Positions 1 through 11,100 of a DNA stretch of 64,000 nt are shown in pieces (position 1 is the first letter of the stretch; every line of letters starts with the position of its first letter). Source of the stretch: Blastomussa wellsi (lineage: Eukaryota; Cnidaria; Anthozoa; Scleractinia; Plerogyridae); contig OX393564.1 of NCBI GenBank assembly GCA_947652115.1, positions 11,421,901 through 11,485,900 of the forward strand. Direction: 5' to 3'. The notes below the pieces were generated by a model. It was not told where the DNA came from, ran no database searches, and worked only from the letters and a program-made list of their open reading frames with translations. The position numbers and the translations under genes were made by a program.

Positions 1-384
1 ACACCTTGTATGATGTGAACAATCTGCAAGATCTGTACACCTTGCATGGTGTGAACAATCTGCAAGATCTGTACACCTTGTGTGATGTGAACAATCTGCA
101 AGATCTGCACACCTTGTATGATGTGAACAATCTGCAAGATCTGCACACCTTGCATGGTGTGAACAATCTGCAAGATCTGTACACCTTGCATGGTGTGAAC
201 AATCTGCAAGATCTGTACACCTTGCATGGTGTGAACAATCTGCAAGATCTGTACACCTTGCATGGTGTGAACAATTTACAAGATCTGTACACCTTGCATG
301 GTGTGAAAAATCTGCAAGATCTGCACACCTTGCATGGTGTGGACAATCTGCAAGATATGCACAGTTTGCATGGTCTTGATAGTC
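1..384 (+). repeat. 36-bp minisatellite (about 10 copies, cut by window edge)
   Basis: Tandem units of 36 bases alternate a CATGGTGTGAACAATC half with a TGCAAGATCTGTACACC half. Because 36 is divisible by three, all frames stay open and one reads as a 12-residue repeat, but nothing suggests a gene. The last units degrade towards 384. A decayed copy recurs at about 761-835, and the CATGGTGTGAACA core also forms the 17-bp array at 8153-12776. Confidence 0.9.
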
Positions 385-983
385 TCTATTGGAACCTAGA
401 TTTAACAAACCTTTATATACTGAAGTCCTCCCTATAACGAACGATATTCTTCACCCCGGCCAAAGTTACAGCAAAATGTATGGAACCGAACGTCGATACA
501 ATGAAAACCTCTTTGTAAACACAACCCAAAAACCCACATGTAAAATATACCCTGATATAATGAAAAGATGTCACATTTGACAAGTTATTTGGAATTGTTT
601 AAAAATCTTGATTGATTATACATGTACGTCAACATAACGGACATTTTGGTTGTTTTTCACAAATTTGTCATATCAAGGTTTTTGATATAACGAACCCTCA
701 ATATAGCAAACCAATTTCCCCAGTCCATTGGCACTTTGTTAAATCAAAGTTTCACTGTACATGGTCTGCACAGTTTGCATGGTGTGAAACAATCTGCAAG
801 ATCTGCACAGTTGCAAGGTCTGCACAAAGTACATGGTAAACAATCTTGTAACATTCAACTAAAGATAGTAAGTTATATGATCAGAAATCTGCCATTTTAG
901 CAGTTTCTTTTAGCAGTTTGCATCAGTCTTCATAGGACATGTCTCCTTTGCATTGATTTGAAGCAAATCTTGATGCTCTTCAC
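385..983. other. Unassigned sequence with a decayed 36-bp repeat copy
   Basis: No gene seen. Two scattered motifs of the type TATAACGAAC (436-448, 688-697) resemble a diverged internal repeat. At 761-835 GTCTGCACAGTTTGCATGG and neighbouring bases match the minisatellite seed. Confidence 0.4.
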
Positions 984-1260
984 TTTACATTCTCAAGGGT
1001 ATGGTTGTCCGAATGTCGTTGACGAGGTAAAGACACCAGACAAGTACAGCATATTCCAAGATTGGCCGGAGAAGAGATTTGTACAGCATAGAAAAACATT
1101 TGCATTAGTGGTACCTTCTGAGCATTCAATGAAACCAAGAACTTTATTCGCTTTATTCACAGTCACACTTATGTGGTTCCCCCATGAGAGATTCTTAGTT
1201 ATTGTAACACCAAGATCCATTGGCTATGTCTTTCAGGGGCTTTCCTAAATTAAAATAATT
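984..1260 (-). pseudogene. Non-LTR retrotransposon RT C-terminal fragment
   Basis: The - strand encodes DLGVTITKNLSWGNHISVTV followed by NKANKVLGF. This motif marks the region after the reverse transcriptase palm in CR1/L2/Jockey-like elements (DLGV.....L.W..H). The reading frame then shifts; an adjacent frame carries LEYAVLVWC-like residues expected next. No 5' part and no tail are present, so this is a dead fragment. Confidence 0.65.
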
Positions 1261-1274
1261 GGTTATTGCGTGAA

Positions 1275-1965
1275 TTCGTAATTCGTATAGATTCTAGGAG
1301 AGCTGGGTGGGCCAGCTGTGATGTAATCATCTAAATAATGCAAAAGATCAGGTATCCACTCGGCAAGCTCGGCCACAGAGTTGAAGATACAAGGCAACGA
1401 CCTCAGACCAAACGGGAGGGCTAGGTCCACGTAATACGTCGACCTCCATTTCATTCTAAGAAGGAACCTATGGCTGGGGTGAACAGCAATGTTGCGGTAT
1501 GCCAACTTGTACACCATCTTGACGATGTCATCAACACGGATGTATTGCAGAGGGTAATCAATGGCCAGGGATTGATTCCTTCCTTAACACTGGACCCAAG
1601 AGGGGACGACATGTCCATAATGAGACGCCATTTGTTGGGTTGTCCCTTCTTAGGAATGATGGCAAAACTGTTTATGTGCAAACTGGGAATAGGAGAGGAA
1701 GGAAAAGGACTTTCAACCTGGCCTAGAGCAACTTCGGTTGATAAATAAACACCAATGATTTCTGGGTGTTGGTAAGCAGAAGCTTTGTTCTTTTTGGCAG
1801 ATCGTAAAGCAGTTCCAGGGTTGAAGCCTAAACGGAAGCCTTCTGCAAGACCCAGGAGGACCTTGGACACCAGGACCTGGTTTGGGTGGTGTTGGAGCTC
1901 AAGGGCAAACTTGGTAGCATTAAGAAGGGAAACCTGTGACACCGCAGGGAAGCTGCCAGAAACTG
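1275..1965 (-). pseudogene. DIRS-like reverse transcriptase fragment
   Basis: The - strand encodes, in order, a leader (KVLLGLAEGFRLGFNPGTAL), the RT entry block FAIIPKKGQPNKWRLIMDMS, then after a frameshift near 1565 VDDIVKMV, YRNIAVHP, YYVDLALPFGLRS and the catalytic YLDDYI box. This order and wording fit DIRS-type RTs. The motif A aspartate segment (KVDIK before AYRN) is missing because of an internal deletion. There is no RNase H or recombinase here. It is in the same orientation as the gag-like ORF at 4488-7196 and may be the same insertion, pulled apart by later insertions. Confidence 0.75.
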
Positions 1966-1984
1966 CAAGAGAAAGAGCTGCAGC

Positions 1985-2690
1985 AACACCTGCAGCAACT
2001 TGCAGGGATAGTATCAACACTTGCAGCAATATGCAGGGATAGTATCAATAGCGACATGCAGGGATAGTATCACCACCTGCAACGACATGCAGGGATAGTA
2101 TCAACACCTGGGGCAATATGCAGGGATAGCATCAACACCTGCAGCAACATGCAGGGATAGCATCAACACCTGCATCAATATGCAGGGATAGTATCAATAC
2201 CTGCAGCAACATGCAGGGATAGTATCAACACCTGCAGCAATATGCAGGGATAGTATCAATACCTGCAGCGACATGCAGGGATAGTATCAATACCTGCAGC
2301 AACATGCAGGGATAGTATCAATACCTGCAGCGACATGCAGGGATAGTATCAATACCTGCAGCGACATGCAGGGATAGTATCAATACCTGCAGCAACATGC
2401 AGGGATAGTATCAATACCTGCAGCAACATGCACGGATAGTATCAATGCCTGCAGCAATATGCAGGGATAGTATCAACACCTGCAGCAATATGCAGGGAGG
2501 TATCAACACCTGCAGCAATATACAGGGATAGTATCAATACCTGCAGCAATATGCAGGGATAGTATCAACACCTGCAGCAATATGCAGGGATAGTATCAAC
2601 ACCTGCAGCAATATGCAGGGATAGCATCAACACCTGCAGCAACATGCAGGGATAGTATCAACACCTGCACCAATATGCAGGGATAGACAC
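1985..2690 (+). repeat. 31-bp minisatellite (about 22 copies)
   Basis: Units of about 31 bases, ACCTGCAGCAATATGCAGGG plus ATAGTATCAAC, repeat with small substitutions (AACATG/AATATG/CGACATG) and one unit shortened near 2500. The array begins in sequence continuous with the DIRS-like RT leader. It contains many PstI-type CTGCAG palindromes. Confidence 0.92.
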
Positions 2691-3316
2691 ACTAAACTGA
2701 ACAGAACCCTTATACTAGTTGCGATCATCATGGAAGGGGGGGGGGCAGAGTTATCTTATAGCCTAATGGCAAAAATACCAGAACTATAAGACAACAAGTA
2801 AATAAACAACAATGAAATAATAAATAAACAACAATCGTCAACAATAGTCAATCTGTGAAAAGTTATAACAATGCCCCAAAGAGCAATGGATCAATAAAAG
2901 TTGAAACTGAACGCACAACAGGGGCAGACAATGCATAAAAAACACTGGACATGACTTAAAAGGCACACTGCGTAAATGCAAAGTTGGTAGATGTTCTTAA
3001 ACACGGAGCGAACCTATAAAAAGGCCCTGTCTAGCATTTTGTTGGCTTTAATTTTAAGCAGCCGTGTCGGAGCAACCGTCTTCAAACAGTAAAGCTCCGC
3101 AAAAGTTTTCTTTTTAATTGCTAGCCCTGTTATTTTATGTGGAATTAACAACCTCAAATACAATATATACCACTAATAATCTTTTTCCATGCAAGTTAAA
3201 CAAAGTTAAACAGAAATTTATACACAAATCCTGAAAATTCAAACTTCGTGTGGACCACGCACAAACACTGTTGCAACATAAAAGTTCAAACAGACAATGC
3301 TGAATACATCAACTAT
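2691..3316. other. Unassigned A/T-rich sequence
   Basis: No coding signal. A G10 run lies near 2735-2745. A short AATAAACAACAAT duplication occurs near 2800-2835. Confidence 0.3.
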
Positions 3317-3320
3317 TTAA

Positions 3321-4037
3321 AGTGCCCATAATGTCAAAAAAAATTTTTTCGCTCATCTAATTCTACATTTCACCAAATGAACTTCTGCAAAAAAATTTTT
3401 CCATTTGGATTAAACGCAATTTTTTTACGAATTTTTACAAAGTTCAAAATTCTATTTTCTTGCGGTTGACCCCTGCCGCTGATCACAAGAGTACCGTGCT
3501 CAAAATGACCACGTGACTGATATCTGTGACGTAGGTTCAGGAACCTTCCTTGACCTTTAGTGAAAAAAAAAGAGGTCGTGTGCGGGTCGTTTACGATATT
3601 GGTAAGCTTTATTACGTGTCCTTAGTGATCCCCACACTTAAAATCCTTCCAATTTTACTTGTTTGCTATGGAAGAAGAGTTCTCTGGCACGGAAAGTGAT
3701 CATACTGCGGATACTGCGGAATTCAGCCAAGTGTAGACTGATGTTATTTTCGGGATCATTAACTAAATGGAGACAACTATGAAGCAAAATTCTCACTTGT
3801 TTTCAAGTCAGATAAGTCACGACCCAAATCACGTGTTCCTGAACCTACGTCACGACTCACTTCAAACCGAGGAAAACTGGTGCGAATGGTGGACCAAAAT
3901 GGCGGCAAATTTGAATGTCTTAAAAATTTATAAAAAAATTGCGTTTAATCCAAATCGAAAATTTTTTTCGCAGAAGTTCATTAGGTGAAATGTAGAATTA
4001 GATGAGCGAAAAAAAAAATGTTGACATTATGGGCACT
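3321..4037. mobile_element. TTAA-flanked non-autonomous DNA element (717 bp) with long inverted ends
   Basis: Inverted termini AGTGCCCATAATGTCA are exact for about 17 bases and continue, imperfectly, for over 100 bases. The element is flanked by TTAA on both sides (3317-3320 and 4038-4041), the target duplication typical of piggyBac-type transposition. Internal inverted blocks (TGACGTAGGTTCAGGAAC against its complement near 3838-3856) extend the fold. No transposase is encoded. Confidence 0.8.
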
Positions 4038-4041
4038 TTAA

Positions 4042-4487
4042 GTACTTGGCTTCATGGGCTAAGAATCCAAACGCATAACGATGTTTAGTTATGACTTCCA
4101 ATGACTGTCAATTTGTGCACGAACCAGGAAAGCACGCTCTTTTCAAGCTTGCTGAAACTTGGCATGTTGTTTGTTATCGTCAAGTCGTTTGCTGCAAGGA
4201 AATTCTGTAAATTCGCAGAATGATGCACGACAGTTACATAGCTTTACATGTATCTTCCTCTATTTCCGTTTATTTCTATCGTTTGCACCCAAATGACAAA
4301 AGGAACAATTTATTCATGAGGGTCTAGATAATATTTAATTTTTTTTTAATTATAAGAGACAAGTTCAGATCACGCCACACCAAAGAAAACCAGTTGAGTT
4401 CAGTTCTCAACCAATAAAATCGTCTCAGTGGGATTTGTGATTGAAAGGCTGAGCCGCTCAGCCTCTTCATATAGAATCGCTCTGTGT
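4042..4487. other. Unassigned sequence between TTAA element and gag-like ORF
   Basis: No clear gene. On the - strand an alternative frame overlapping the 3' end of the gag-like ORF stays open from about 4789 to 4400 and could be the start of a pol frame, but no RT motif follows. Confidence 0.3.
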
Positions 4488-5287
4488 TTAATGACGTTTT
4501 CGTTGCTTGGACGTCTCAGGGCTTGGGGATCTGGGTGGTGTCTTCTTGCGCTGATAGCACTCTGAGGCTCGATGGGTGGACGAACAAACCGAGCAGCGAT
4601 GAGCGAAGCGGCAGACACTTGTAGGAGCCACACAAAACCCGTTGTTCCACGTTTTACAGCTAACTGCAGACGAACTACTGCTTGGCTCGGTGAAGGACGG
4701 CCAGACGCTAGAACCCGCCGCATAAAAATTGAACAGCTGGACATTAATATTAGACCAATCTGTAAGGTTAGCAGCTGCTGCGTGCTCACGAAAGGCTCTG
4801 TCGTATGTCAACCATGCGTTGCCTTGGAATTGGCGGTAGGTACATAATATCAAGAGTTTATACAGAGTCAAGTCGCACCACCTTGAGGGATAATGGGAAG
4901 CTAAAATCAGGGATAAGATGGAAAAGGCTTCCGACCATGCATCAATATCCACAATTTTTGCCTTCAGTCGCTTGTTTGTGGAGGTGAGGACGATTTGACC
5001 ATCGAAGAGAAGCTGGTGTTTTGACTCGGCATCTTTTAAATTGTCTGAGAGCAGTTCAGCTAGATCAACAAACTTTCCCAAGACGATTTGCAAGACCAAC
5101 TTGTAAGGAAAAGGCGAGAAGCCAGGCCCGACAATGAATGGTTGTTGAAAGGAAGTTGTTGAGGATGAACCAAGGGACGTTAAATTGGCAGCAAAGGATG
5201 TCGAGGATATTGGTGCTGACAACTTAGACGAGCTTAAGCTAAAGGGCAAATTGGGCAACGAAACGGTTGGCAATGTGAAAGTGTTAA

Positions 5288-6798
5288 GGTTACTATGCAC
5301 CTTCAGGGGTGTTTCGCGTCGAAGCGATGTAGCGCGCGCGGGTTACATCGCAGATATCTAAAACCCTATATCAAATTAAAGCTTATAGAGCTGGCTTTTT
5401 AAATATCCTATCCATTTTGTAATATTCTGAAATGCCGATTTTTCCACGAAGTCTGAACGCAAGCGCGTGATTCGGCTTCTGACAGCTTCAACTCAAAGCG
5501 AATTTAATATTTTGCTTAAAGTGTATATGACATGAAAAATATTTTCTTCTTATTTGAAAGGCCTTTCAAAATTCAGAAGAATGGCGTGGTTCTTTTTTAA
5601 ATATCATTTTTCGTTTTAGAGATATTGACATTTTTCTATTATGCAAATTAGATCAGTGATGATGTCAGCTGGTTTGAACTAAAAAATGGAAAAATACGTA
5701 ATAAGCAATATCTCTAAAACTGTTGATGCAGTGTTCTTGAAACTTGGCACAACAAATGTGCATCACAAAACTAACAACATGATACCATCAGTGCTGTTGC
5801 TATGACAACAGGTTTGCAGCTAGTACTGTCATAATAAAAACTGAAATTCCTAGTTTTTGCTTAAACCAAGAATCATCTACCGCAGCCAATCCAATGATGG
5901 GAATTGAGACAATATGGGAGCTATGTCTGTTCCAAGTAGGACCCTTTGTTTCACTTTAGACGTTGCAAATGGAGATATTTGGTTTTTTGACAGAGAGAGA
6001 CTGGAGCTGAAAGAGTTGCTATGGTAACAATTCTAAGGGTGCCATTTTCTTTCTTTCGGGATGCACATTTGTGGTGCCAAGTTTCAAGAACACTGCATCA
6101 ATAGTTTTAGAGATATTGTTTATTTAGTATTTTACCATATTTTAGTTCAAACCAGCTGACATCATCACTGATCTAATTTGCATAATAGAAAAATGTCAAT
6201 ATCTCTAAAACGAAAAATGATATTTAAAAAAGAAACACGCCATTCTTCTGAATTTTGAAAGGCCTTTCAAATAAGAAGAAAATATTTTTCATGTCATATA
6301 CACTTTAATTGGTTTGTTTTCCGGTTTTCGGACCCCAAGACCTAAAAAACCGTGTCTGCGTTTTGTCAAATTCGTTTGCATTAAAAAGTTACAGCGCCTT
6401 TTCAAAACAGAGCAAAAATTAATCGAAGTTATCGTACAAAAATGGCTCTCAACAAAAAAGTTTTGGGAAATTAAAAATACGCAGACACGTTTTTGTTGTT
6501 TATATATTAAACTAACTTTTCTCCAAATTTGGCGGCAATTGAACAAATTGCACTTGAGTTGCAGCTTTTGAAAGTCACCCTATCTAGCGAAAAATTCAAC
6601 TCGAGAAAATAGCGAAAAGACAAAACCCTCAATTCGTAAACAAACGCCGCCCCCAAACGAAAAATCGCATTTTCTCCGCCGCTAAAAAAATATTTTTTTG
6701 ATTTTTTTTTTTTAGATGAAAGATCACGCTTAGACCTATTGATTAGCATAAAAATCCAAATTTCGCGAAAATGGCCGGTCCCAAGGTGCATAGTAACC
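5288..6798. mobile_element. TTAA-flanked element (1511 bp) inserted in the gag-like ORF
   Basis: Inverted ends GGTTACTATGCACCTT are perfect over 16 bases and are bordered by TTAA at 5284-5287 and 6799-6802. It interrupts the gag-like ORF and carries its own nested insertion (5520-6304). No transposase ORF is recognisable, so it is non-autonomous or degenerate. Confidence 0.85.
5520..6304. mobile_element. TTAA-flanked element (785 bp) nested inside another TTAA element
   Basis: Ends begin AGTGTATATGACATG and are inverted; TTAA flanks sit at 5516-5519 and 6305-6308. The inverted repeats are very long, about 240 bases each (5520-5765 against 6058-6304), leaving a roughly 290-base centre. The first four bases AGTG and the target site match the element at 3321-4037. 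Confidence 0.85.
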
Positions 6799-7309
6799 TT
6801 AACAAAGGAAGGAACAACATTTAGCCTACCTATGCTAAGAGGTTGCACTGAAGCTGGTAATTGAACGCTGGAGACGACCACTTGCGAGTTAGAAATCGGC
6901 AAGGGCAAACAGGACGTGACCGTATGCCAGGCCACTGGTAGAGACAAAACCACAGACTGGTTTACATTTGCCGCGGCAAGAAGTGGGCGAAGTGCATTGA
7001 CAATGGAAGCAGTTAAGGTCTCCACGGATAAACCAGGGCCAGATGATGAACCAAGTGAAACGTGCGAGTGGAATTCCGAACCAGAACTCGAAGCAGGGAT
7101 TTTGACTGGTGGGAAATCCACCTTTGGGTTCGTCTGATCGGAGGCCAAATCTATAGCGGAGCTTAAACTGTTGTTCGTGGTCCGTTTCGGTGGCATAAGT
7201 GAAGAAAAAACAATGCAAACACTTCTATGAAGGCCAAGCAGCAAATGCAAACACTTTTAACAGACAATATCACAAAAAAAGCAAGTAGCGAGCAAGCTAG
7301 CAGGCAATG

Positions 7310-7756
7310 AAGCAAAGCAATATAAGACCACCGAGCTGTGTTACAAAGTCTCTTAACAGAATTGTTGAGTTGTCGCTATTTTTCCCAAATAGCAGTTTTG
7401 TTACTTGTGCACGCTCTGTTATACAACAATTTCTTCTTTTTGCACAAAACAATAAGTTCCTTGGTAATCCAGGGGACATTGGATCATTGGACTCTTGCAT
7501 TTGGGAATACACTCATCGACTGCTGTGAATAACAAATCTTTCCAGCAAGCCCAATTATGATTAATATCACTGTCAAAGAAAACACAATGCCATTTATTAA
7601 CTGTGTCAGAAAATTCTCTTGAACAACGTCCATCATAAGCGTGTAAATGTTGGAATGCCGCAAAACTCTGTTATTCAACCAATCAATCTCCGGAAGATTA
7701 AAATCGCCAAGAAGAATCAACTCGTTTGTAGAAAACTCTTGTAAAACAACTTGCAA
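7310..7756 (-). pseudogene. Non-LTR retrotransposon endonuclease fragment
   Basis: The - strand reads LILLGDFNLPEIDW, the DxN block of apurinic-type endonucleases in CR1/Jockey-like elements, followed by NFLTQLI. After a stop at 7484 the same strand continues with SNVPWITKELIVL, typical of the segment just downstream of the endonuclease. Stops and frame changes on both sides show a dead fragment. Confidence 0.65.
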
Positions 7757-8111
7757 GTTCTCTAAGGCTTGGGATCATTATTGGGTGGTTGATGGAAAAC
7801 TCCCAAGGTAACTTTGCGGTTGTGTGAGAGCAGAAGATAGACAAAGATGAACTATGAGTCATTCTGAGGAGTGTAACGAGGGACCGCTTTGATATTGTCT
7901 TGTGTAGGAATCAATACTCTGCCTCCATGACGTCCATTGGGCTTTCAGTCCTGTCTAAAAACTGAAAAATTAATAGGAAAGATTTCACCGTCAGGAATTT
8001 AGCTGTCAAGATAAGTTTCAGTAAATTTAAAAAAGCAATTATATCGTACAGCCCACAGCAGTGATGACGAAATCTAGTTTGCTTGTTTTGTTGACTATGC
8101 TTTGTGTATTT
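7757..8111. other. Unassigned sequence left of the 17-bp array
   Basis: No intact frame. It may hold more of the non-LTR endonuclease region, but the match is too weak to annotate. Confidence 0.3.
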
Positions 8112-8152
8112 GTAGTCTGCAGGGTCTGCTCAGTCCACATTGTTTACACAGT
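8112..8152 (+). repeat. Left flank of 17-bp array, matching its right flank
   Basis: TCTGCAGGGTCTGCTCAGTC followed by a CACACAGTTTG-like stretch recurs almost exactly at 12778-12826, in the same orientation. The block is therefore the ancestral unit or a conserved bracket of the array. Confidence 0.7.
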
Positions 8153-11100
8153 TTGTATGGTGTGAACAGTTGTATGGTGTGAACAGTTGTTGTATGGTGT
8201 GAACAGTTGCATGGTGTGAACAGTTGCATGGTGTGAACAGTTGTATGGTGTGAACAGTTGCATGGTGTGAACAGTTGTATGGTGTGAACAGTTGTATGGT
8301 GAACAGTGGCATGGTGTGAACAGGTGTATGGTGTGAACAGTTGTATGGTGTGAACAGTTGCATGGTGTGAACAGTTGCATGGTGTGAACAGTTGCATGGT
8401 GTGAACAGTTGTATGGTGTGAACAGTTGCATGGTGTGAACAGTTGTATGGTGTGAACAGTTGTATGGTGAACAGTGGCATGGTGTGAACAGTTGTATGGT
8501 GTGAACAGTTGTATGGTGTGAACAGTTGCATGGTGTGAACAGTTGCATGGTGTGAACAGTTGCATGGTGTGAACAGTTGTATGGTGTGACCAGTTGTATG
8601 GTGTGAACAGTTGTATGGTGTGAACAGTTGCATGGTGTGAACAGTTGTATGGTGTGAACAGTTGTATGGTGTGAACAGTTGCATGGTGTGAACAGTTGCA
8701 TGGTGTGAACAGTTGCATGGTGTGAACAGTTGTATGGTGTGAACAGTTTTATGGTGTGAACAGTTGCATGGTGTGAACAGTTGTATGATGTGAACAGTTG
8801 TATGGTGTGAACAGTTGTATGGTGTAAACAGTTGTATGGTGTGAACAGTTGTATGGTGTGAACAGTTGTATGGTGTGAACAGTGGCATGGTGTGAACAGT
8901 TGCATGGTGTGAACAGTTGTATGGTGTGAACAGTTGCATGGTGTGAACAGTTGCATGGTGTGAACAGTTGCATGGTGTGAACAGTTGTATGGTGTGAACA
9001 GTTGCATGGTGTGAACAGTTGCATGGTGTGAACAGTTGTATGGTGTGAACAGTTGCATGGTGTGAACAGTTGTATGGTGTGAACAGTTGTATGGTGTGAA
9101 CAGTTGTATGGTGTGAACAGTTGTATGGTGTGAACAGTTGCATGGTGTGAACAGTTGCATGGTGTGAACAGTTGCATGGTGTGAACAGTTGCATGGTGTG
9201 AACAGTTGTATGGTGTGAACAGTTGTATGGTATGAACAGTGGCATGGTGTGAACAGTTGCATGGTGTGAACAGTTGCATGGTGTGAACAGTTGCATGGTG
9301 TGAACAGTTGTATGGTGTGAACAGTGGCATGGTGTGAACAGTTGTATGGTGTGAACAGTTGCATGGTGTGAACAGTTGTATGGTGTGAACAGTGGCATGG
9401 TGTGAACAGTTGTATGATGTGAACAGTTGCATGGTGTGAACAGTTGCATGGTGTGAACAGTTGTATGGTGTGAACAGTTGCATGGTGTGAACAGTTGTAT
9501 GGTGTGAACAGTTGTATGGTGTGAACAGTTGCATGGTGTGAACAGTTGTATGGTGTGAACAGTTGTATGGTGTGAACAGTTGTATGGTGTGAACAGTTGT
9601 ATGGTGAACAGTGGCATGGTGTGAACAGTTGCATGGTGTGAACAGTTGTATGGTGTGAACAGTTGTATGGTGTGAACAGTTGTATGATGTGAACAGTTGT
9701 ATGGTGTGAACAGTTGTATGGTGTGAACAGTGGCATGGTGTGAACAGTTGCATGGTGTGAACAGTTGCATGGTGTGAACAGTTGTATGGTGTGAACAGTT
9801 GTATGGTGTGAACAGTTGTATGGTGTGAACAGTTGTATAATGTGAACAGTGGCATGGTGTGAACAGTTGCATGGTGTGAACAGTTGCATGGTGTGAACAG
9901 TTGTATGGTGTGAACAGTTGCATGGTGTGAACAGTTGCATGGTGTGAACAGTTGTATGGTGTGAACAGTGGCATGGTGTGAACAGTTGCATGGTGTGAAC
10001 AGTTGTATGGTGTGAACAGTTGCATGGTGTGAACAGTTGTATGGTGTGAACAGTGGCATGGTGTGAACAGTTGTATGGTGTGAACAGTGGCATGGTGTGA
10101 ACAGTTGTATGGTGTGAACAGTTGCATGGTGAACAGTTGTATGGTGTGAACAGGTATAGTGAACAGTGGCATGGTGTGAACAGTTGTATGATGTGAACAG
10201 TTGCATGGTGTGAACAGTTGCATGGTGTGAACAGTGGCATGGTGTGAACAGTTGTATGGTGTGAACAGTTGTATGGTGAACAGTGGCATGGTGTGAACAG
10301 TTGTATGGTGTGAACAGTTGTATGGTGTGAACAGTTGTATGGTGTGAACAGTGGCATGGTGTGAACAGTTGCATGGTGTGAACAGTTGTATGGTGTGAAC
10401 AGTTGCATGGTGTGAACAGTTGTATGGTGTGAACAGTGGCATGGTGTGAACAGTTGTATGGTGTGAACAGTGGCATGGTGTGAACAGTTGTATGGTGTGA
10501 ACAGTTGCATGGTGAACAGTTGTATGGTGTGAACAGGTATAGTGAACAGTGGCATGGTGTGAACAGTTGTATGATGTGAACAGTTGCATGGTGTGAACAG
10601 TTGCATGGTGTGAACAGTGGCATGGTGTGAACAGTTGTATGGTGTGAACAGTTGTATGGTGAACAGTGCCATGGTGTGAACAGTTGTATGGTGTGAACAG
10701 TTGTATGGTGTGAACAGTTGTATGGTGTGAACAGTTGTATGGTGTGAGCAGTGGCATGGTGTGAACAGTTGCATGGTGTGAACAGTTGCATGGTGTGAAC
10801 AGTTGCATGGTGTGAACAGTTGTATGGTGTGAACAGTTGTTGTATGGTGTGAACAGTTGCATGGTGTGAACAGTTGTATGGTGTGAACAGTTGTATGGTG
10901 TGAACAGTTGTATAATGTGAACAGTGGCATGGTGTGAACAGTTGCATGGTGTGAACAGTTGCATGGTGTGAACAGTTGTATGGTGTGAACAGTTGCATGG
11001 TGTGAACAGTTGCATGGTGTGAACAGTTGTATGGTGTGAACAGTGGCATGGTGTGAACAGTTGCATGGTGTGAACAGTTGTATGGTGTGAACAGTTGCAT

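Larger units (their letters stand above)
4488..7196 (-). pseudogene. DIRS-type gag-like ORF split by a TTAA element
   Basis: The - strand frame starts at ATG 7194-7196 (MPPKRTTNN) and runs to 6803, then resumes at 5283 and ends at 4488. Between lies the 1.5-kb TTAA element. Removing it and one TTAA leaves 1194 bases, exactly 398 codons, so the frame was intact before insertion. The protein has a Ser/Pro-rich N-terminus, a conserved helical core (GPGFSPFPYKLVLQIVLGKF, LTYDRAFREHAAAANLTDWS, NVQLFNFYAAG) and a CCCH zinc finger (C-x6-C-x6-C-x3-H) before a Ser/Pro/Arg tail. This arrangement fits the first ORF of cnidarian DIRS-like elements; the assignment is from recall of the family. Confidence 0.7.

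Noticed and set aside
6..437. 143-codon + frame of a 12-residue repeat
   Set aside because: Direct translation of the 36-bp minisatellite; other frames are equally open.
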